Below are positions 61,001 to 64,000 of a DNA stretch of 64,000 nucleotides, piece by piece. The notes under the pieces are model-generated. The model ran no database searches, had not been told where the DNA came from, and worked only from the letters and a program-made list of their open reading frames with translations. How positions within the stretch are numbered: position 1 is the first letter of the stretch; every line of letters begins with the position of its first letter. The translations under genes were made by a program, and so were the position numbers. This DNA comes from Tyto alba. Its lineage: Eukaryota > Chordata > Aves > Strigiformes > Tytonidae. The DNA lies in contig NW_024881313.1 of the NCBI RefSeq assembly GCF_018691265.1, positions 14,997,518-15,061,517 on the forward strand, read 5' to 3'.

Positions 61001-61518
61001 AAAGTCTGACTGAAAAGTGAGGGGCGGAAGGGTAGATATTAGCAGGCATTTGGGAAGGGCCCTGTGCCCTGAATTACTTCTGTGGTGCATTTCACTCCTG
61101 CAGTGACTGAACAGTGCTGTGCTGGGATATGCTCCTGCTGATGTGGCACCAGAATTTCCAAGTTTGTCAAGTAGAAGGTATTCCTGTTACCTCCTCCTCC
61201 TCCTTTTGTGTGCTGCAGCCCTACAGACGTGGCAGCTTCCTGAACCGCTTTCCAATTATATGGTATGCATGCTGTAGGTCCCTTGTGACAGTCAGGACAA
61301 GAAGAGTCAACAATTCCAAATTAAGAGCCACACAGCACAAAAAAAAAAAGGGAAAAAGTGAGGAGTCCGGAATAAAAGTAAAGACTTTTTTTTTTTTTTT
61401 TTCTTTCCACAGAAAAGTTTAGTAGTGGCACAGCCTGATACACTGACACTGAGAATTGCTAAATCTCAAGATCAATTTTGTTTGTTTTGTTGCAGTCCCT
61501 CAGTAACATAACCCCCCC

Positions 61519-61566
61519 TCAAACAAAACAAAACAAACCAAAACAAAAACAAAAAAAAACAACCAA
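61519..61566. repeat. A/C-rich simple repeat
   Basis: AAACAAAACAAACC followed by AAAACAAAAACAAAAAAAAC type units; same composition as the tracts at 46.7 and 55.9 kb. Confidence 0.75.
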
Positions 61567-63003
61567 AACCCCAACTGTTAGGATTTGACTAAAGCTTGCA
61601 AGATTGAAACCTTTGCAAGGGAAATCTTCAACCTCTTTTGCCTGCCCCTTCTGAAAGGGGAGAAGCTGGGAGGCAAGATGACTCATGCACTCCCTGGGAC
61701 TTTTAATTTTAAGCGTCTAGAGCTGCTGTGAGCGAGGCCAGGCTGTGGAACACCCGGAGCCTCGCAGGGTTTTATTACCCCCTTCCACGTCATCCTGCAG
61801 TTCTCAAATCCCTGGAAGAAATATTCAAGCTGAGCAGGGGGGGGAAGGGAATCCTTTGCTTTTTGACCTGCAAGTTTTCTTGCACTCCATTAAAGCGTTT
61901 GCATCTTTAACCCATAAGCATACATTTTGCCAACATTTGTTCCAAGTCCACTTCTACTTCCCACGGATTTGTTTGGAACAGCAAATAAGTTGACATTTTC
62001 CTTTTCACCGTGGAAAAGGATATTTTGCTCCTCTCCTCTGTGCCTGTACTTTACTATTGTGAGTTAGAAGTAAGCTGTTCTATCATCTCTGACGCTTTCT
62101 GTTCTTAAATACAAACATACTTGTTTGTAAAAAACAATGCTGGGGTAGTAGCAGCAATATTTCTGAAAAATCACAGGGAGGTGACATAAAGCTAGAGGAC
62201 GCTTCCAGGTTCTATACTTTGAATAGGATATAGTTTGTCACTGAGCTAGTGAAGTAAATCACTAGCAATTTGCAGCTAAGCATAAAGGTTGCTTGCATTT
62301 CTTTTAGAAAAACACAAAGATCACGAGCTATAGTCTCATCAGCAGCACTAGGAAGAGCAGTTTTAATGAATGGTAAATGTCTAAACTTCCCTGCTCTCCC
62401 CACCCACCTAAAAAAGTTTCCCTCCTCCTTGCCACAACATAAACCCTGTATGGGGCATTATTTTTTCAACTTAATCTGAGCTGATCCACATAACTGTGCA
62501 GCAGAAGAGTGAAAAAAATAATCTGTAAAACACATGCAGGGCTTTGAAAAGTCTGCGCAGAGTAAGATAAAAAGAATCTTATGGAGAAACTCTGCTAGGA
62601 GAAGCTCGCTTGTTTCACTTCATGACGTGTCAGGAAGATACAGATGATAAGCACAAAGCCTGGGCAAAATCTAGGAATAGCCTTTGTTAAACTGCCCCCT
62701 GGATCTTGAGGAGGAGATGCACCAGAGCTCAGGATCACACAAACTAAGAAGGAATCTTTAATGCTAATGAATACAAGTGTCTTAAATTAATGGGATTTTA
62801 GAAAATATGAGAACACCAATGAAAAATGAGAAAATTATATTATAAAATAAAAATTCAAGAATGCTGAGGATTCTTCTACTTTTTTCAAAGTTTGGTAAAT
62901 ATTGATTTTTTTTTTATATATATATAGCTTGGAAAGTTTAGCATACTGCTTTTTAATTGTTTCTGATAGTTTTGGTGATCAGAATTTTTATTAATCTTTT
63001 TTA

Positions 63004-63073
63004 AGTAAAAAAGGGTTTTAATCAAATGTCTTTTTTTCTTTTTTTTTTTTTTGTTGCTAAACCTTTTTTTACT
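63004..63073. repeat. Imperfect inverted repeat, about 15-bp arms
   Basis: AGTAAAAAAGGGTTT (63004-63018) is complementary to 63059-63073 except for one position. The 40-nt loop is mostly T. Folding is plausible but low-complexity arms reduce its significance. Confidence 0.6.
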
Positions 63074-64000
63074 AAAGCCCTTCAGTACGATTCATGAGGG
63101 GGGTGATTGGAAAACAACAATTTTATTTAATTCTTAAGTAAAAACATTACTGAAAAATTTACAAATACCCAACATTAGAGTAAAACTGATTAATCTTCAG
63201 GGAAATTTTCTGGTTTGAAAGGCCTTAATTAAAAAAAAAAAGTTTGCATGAAAAAATTTGAAAAACTCTTTCCATCAGTAGCAAGTACCCATTTCCCAGA
63301 ATCTTGGAAATGTTTGCTCACTGGGATCTTTGTAAGTCAGTTAATTCAACTTCCTGCTTGAATCAGCAGAGTTTCAAACAGTGTATCAGGTCAGCTATGA
63401 GTGAAAAGGTAATTCATGTCCAGGGGCTGTTACTTTTTTTGTCTCTGTGATGAGATGTCTCATTAGGCCTTTCTCAAAGAAAGGCAAATGAATAGGGAGC
63501 TAAGATGTTAAGAAGAATTTTGCAAGAACATCTGCACAAAATAGGGGATGAAATAAATTATTCTCCCTCATGACTAACCCATTGGGGGCATTCCCTCTTT
63601 TCCTGCTATGTTATCAGAAGCTCTTATCTACATTACTGCTCTAGTCTATATTGCATCACTGCACATAATTCTTACGAGTTTAGGGAGGGAGATAAGCTTG
63701 TTCATGAAAAATCACTGAAGGAAGAATCCATAATGAGGAAAACCAGTATTTGGAGACAAGTTTTAGAAATTAGATTAAGATAAAAAGTCTTGCAGTGGCA
63801 CAGCCTTAGAAAATATCATCAATCTGATGGCCCACCAAATATCTTTCATTATAAATGTTTGATTCAGGGCATTTCATTACTGTATAAGGACCTATATGTG
63901 AGTTCTGGCCACCTGGTATTCTCAGGGTTTATTTAAACAGAACACTAAAACAGTTGAGTGTGACACCACAGTGGGAGCAGAGGGGGAGAGAATTTAGGAT

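Larger units (their letters stand above)
55898..64000. other. Intergenic DNA, distal part
   Basis: About 8 kb without a convincing gene. Contains T/G-rich (58001-58071) and A/C-rich (61519-61566) simple repeats, and an imperfect inverted repeat (63004-63073). No collagen-like, tRNA or transposon sequence recognised. The window ends without reaching the neighbouring gene. Confidence 0.6.

Overview
The window is vertebrate, most likely avian, genomic DNA holding the 5' part of one gene on the minus strand: COL1A2, the pro-alpha2 chain of type I collagen. I could place exons 1 to 39 of the usual 52, each with GT..AG borders, running leftwards from a transcription start near 30995 to exon 39 at 52-105. 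The coding parts add up to exactly 2400 nt (800 codons). They comprise the signal peptide, a short N-propeptide, the N-telopeptide and about 711 residues of uninterrupted Gly-X-Y helix. The bird assignment rests on the N-terminal coding residues (GHVSEAPAGRK around the signal/propeptide junction, QYDPSKAADFGPG telopeptide), which look like chicken alpha2(I), and on a CR1 LINE 3' end of avian type at 38.07 kb. Several residues differ from chicken as I remember it, so I would not name the species.

Layout. 1-28481: exons 39 to 3 and their introns, AT-rich, with a decayed CR1-like LINE in intron 30 (about 5.75-6.69 kb). 28482-30791: 11-nt exon 2 and the 2.3 kb intron 1, whose 5' half is an extremely GC-rich island (29.40-30.48 kb). 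30792-31130: exon 1 with a 5' UTR carrying two tiny upstream ORFs and a start-codon stem-loop, then TATA box, reversed CCAAT box and an E-box. 31.03-32.95 kb: a second GC-rich island upstream of the gene, with long G, C and T homopolymers. 33-64 kb: about 31 kb of AT-rich intergenic DNA in which I find no convincing gene, only a CR1 fragment, simple repeats, small tandem and inverted repeats and possible distal regulatory sequence.

Function. COL1A2 makes one chain that assembles with two alpha1(I) chains in the ER; the N-propeptide is removed by the procollagen N-proteinase at the Ala-Gln bond in exon 6. The 5' end shows the regulatory features known for type I collagen genes: TATA, CBF-type reversed CCAAT, and the uORF/stem-loop leader. 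I did not find a new biological system. The items most worth checking are the 17-bp perfect hairpin at 33.6 kb, the decoy splice site inside microexon 2, the 9-nt tandem acceptor of exon 9, a possible alternative promoter exon in intron 2, and the two-island GC architecture around the promoter.
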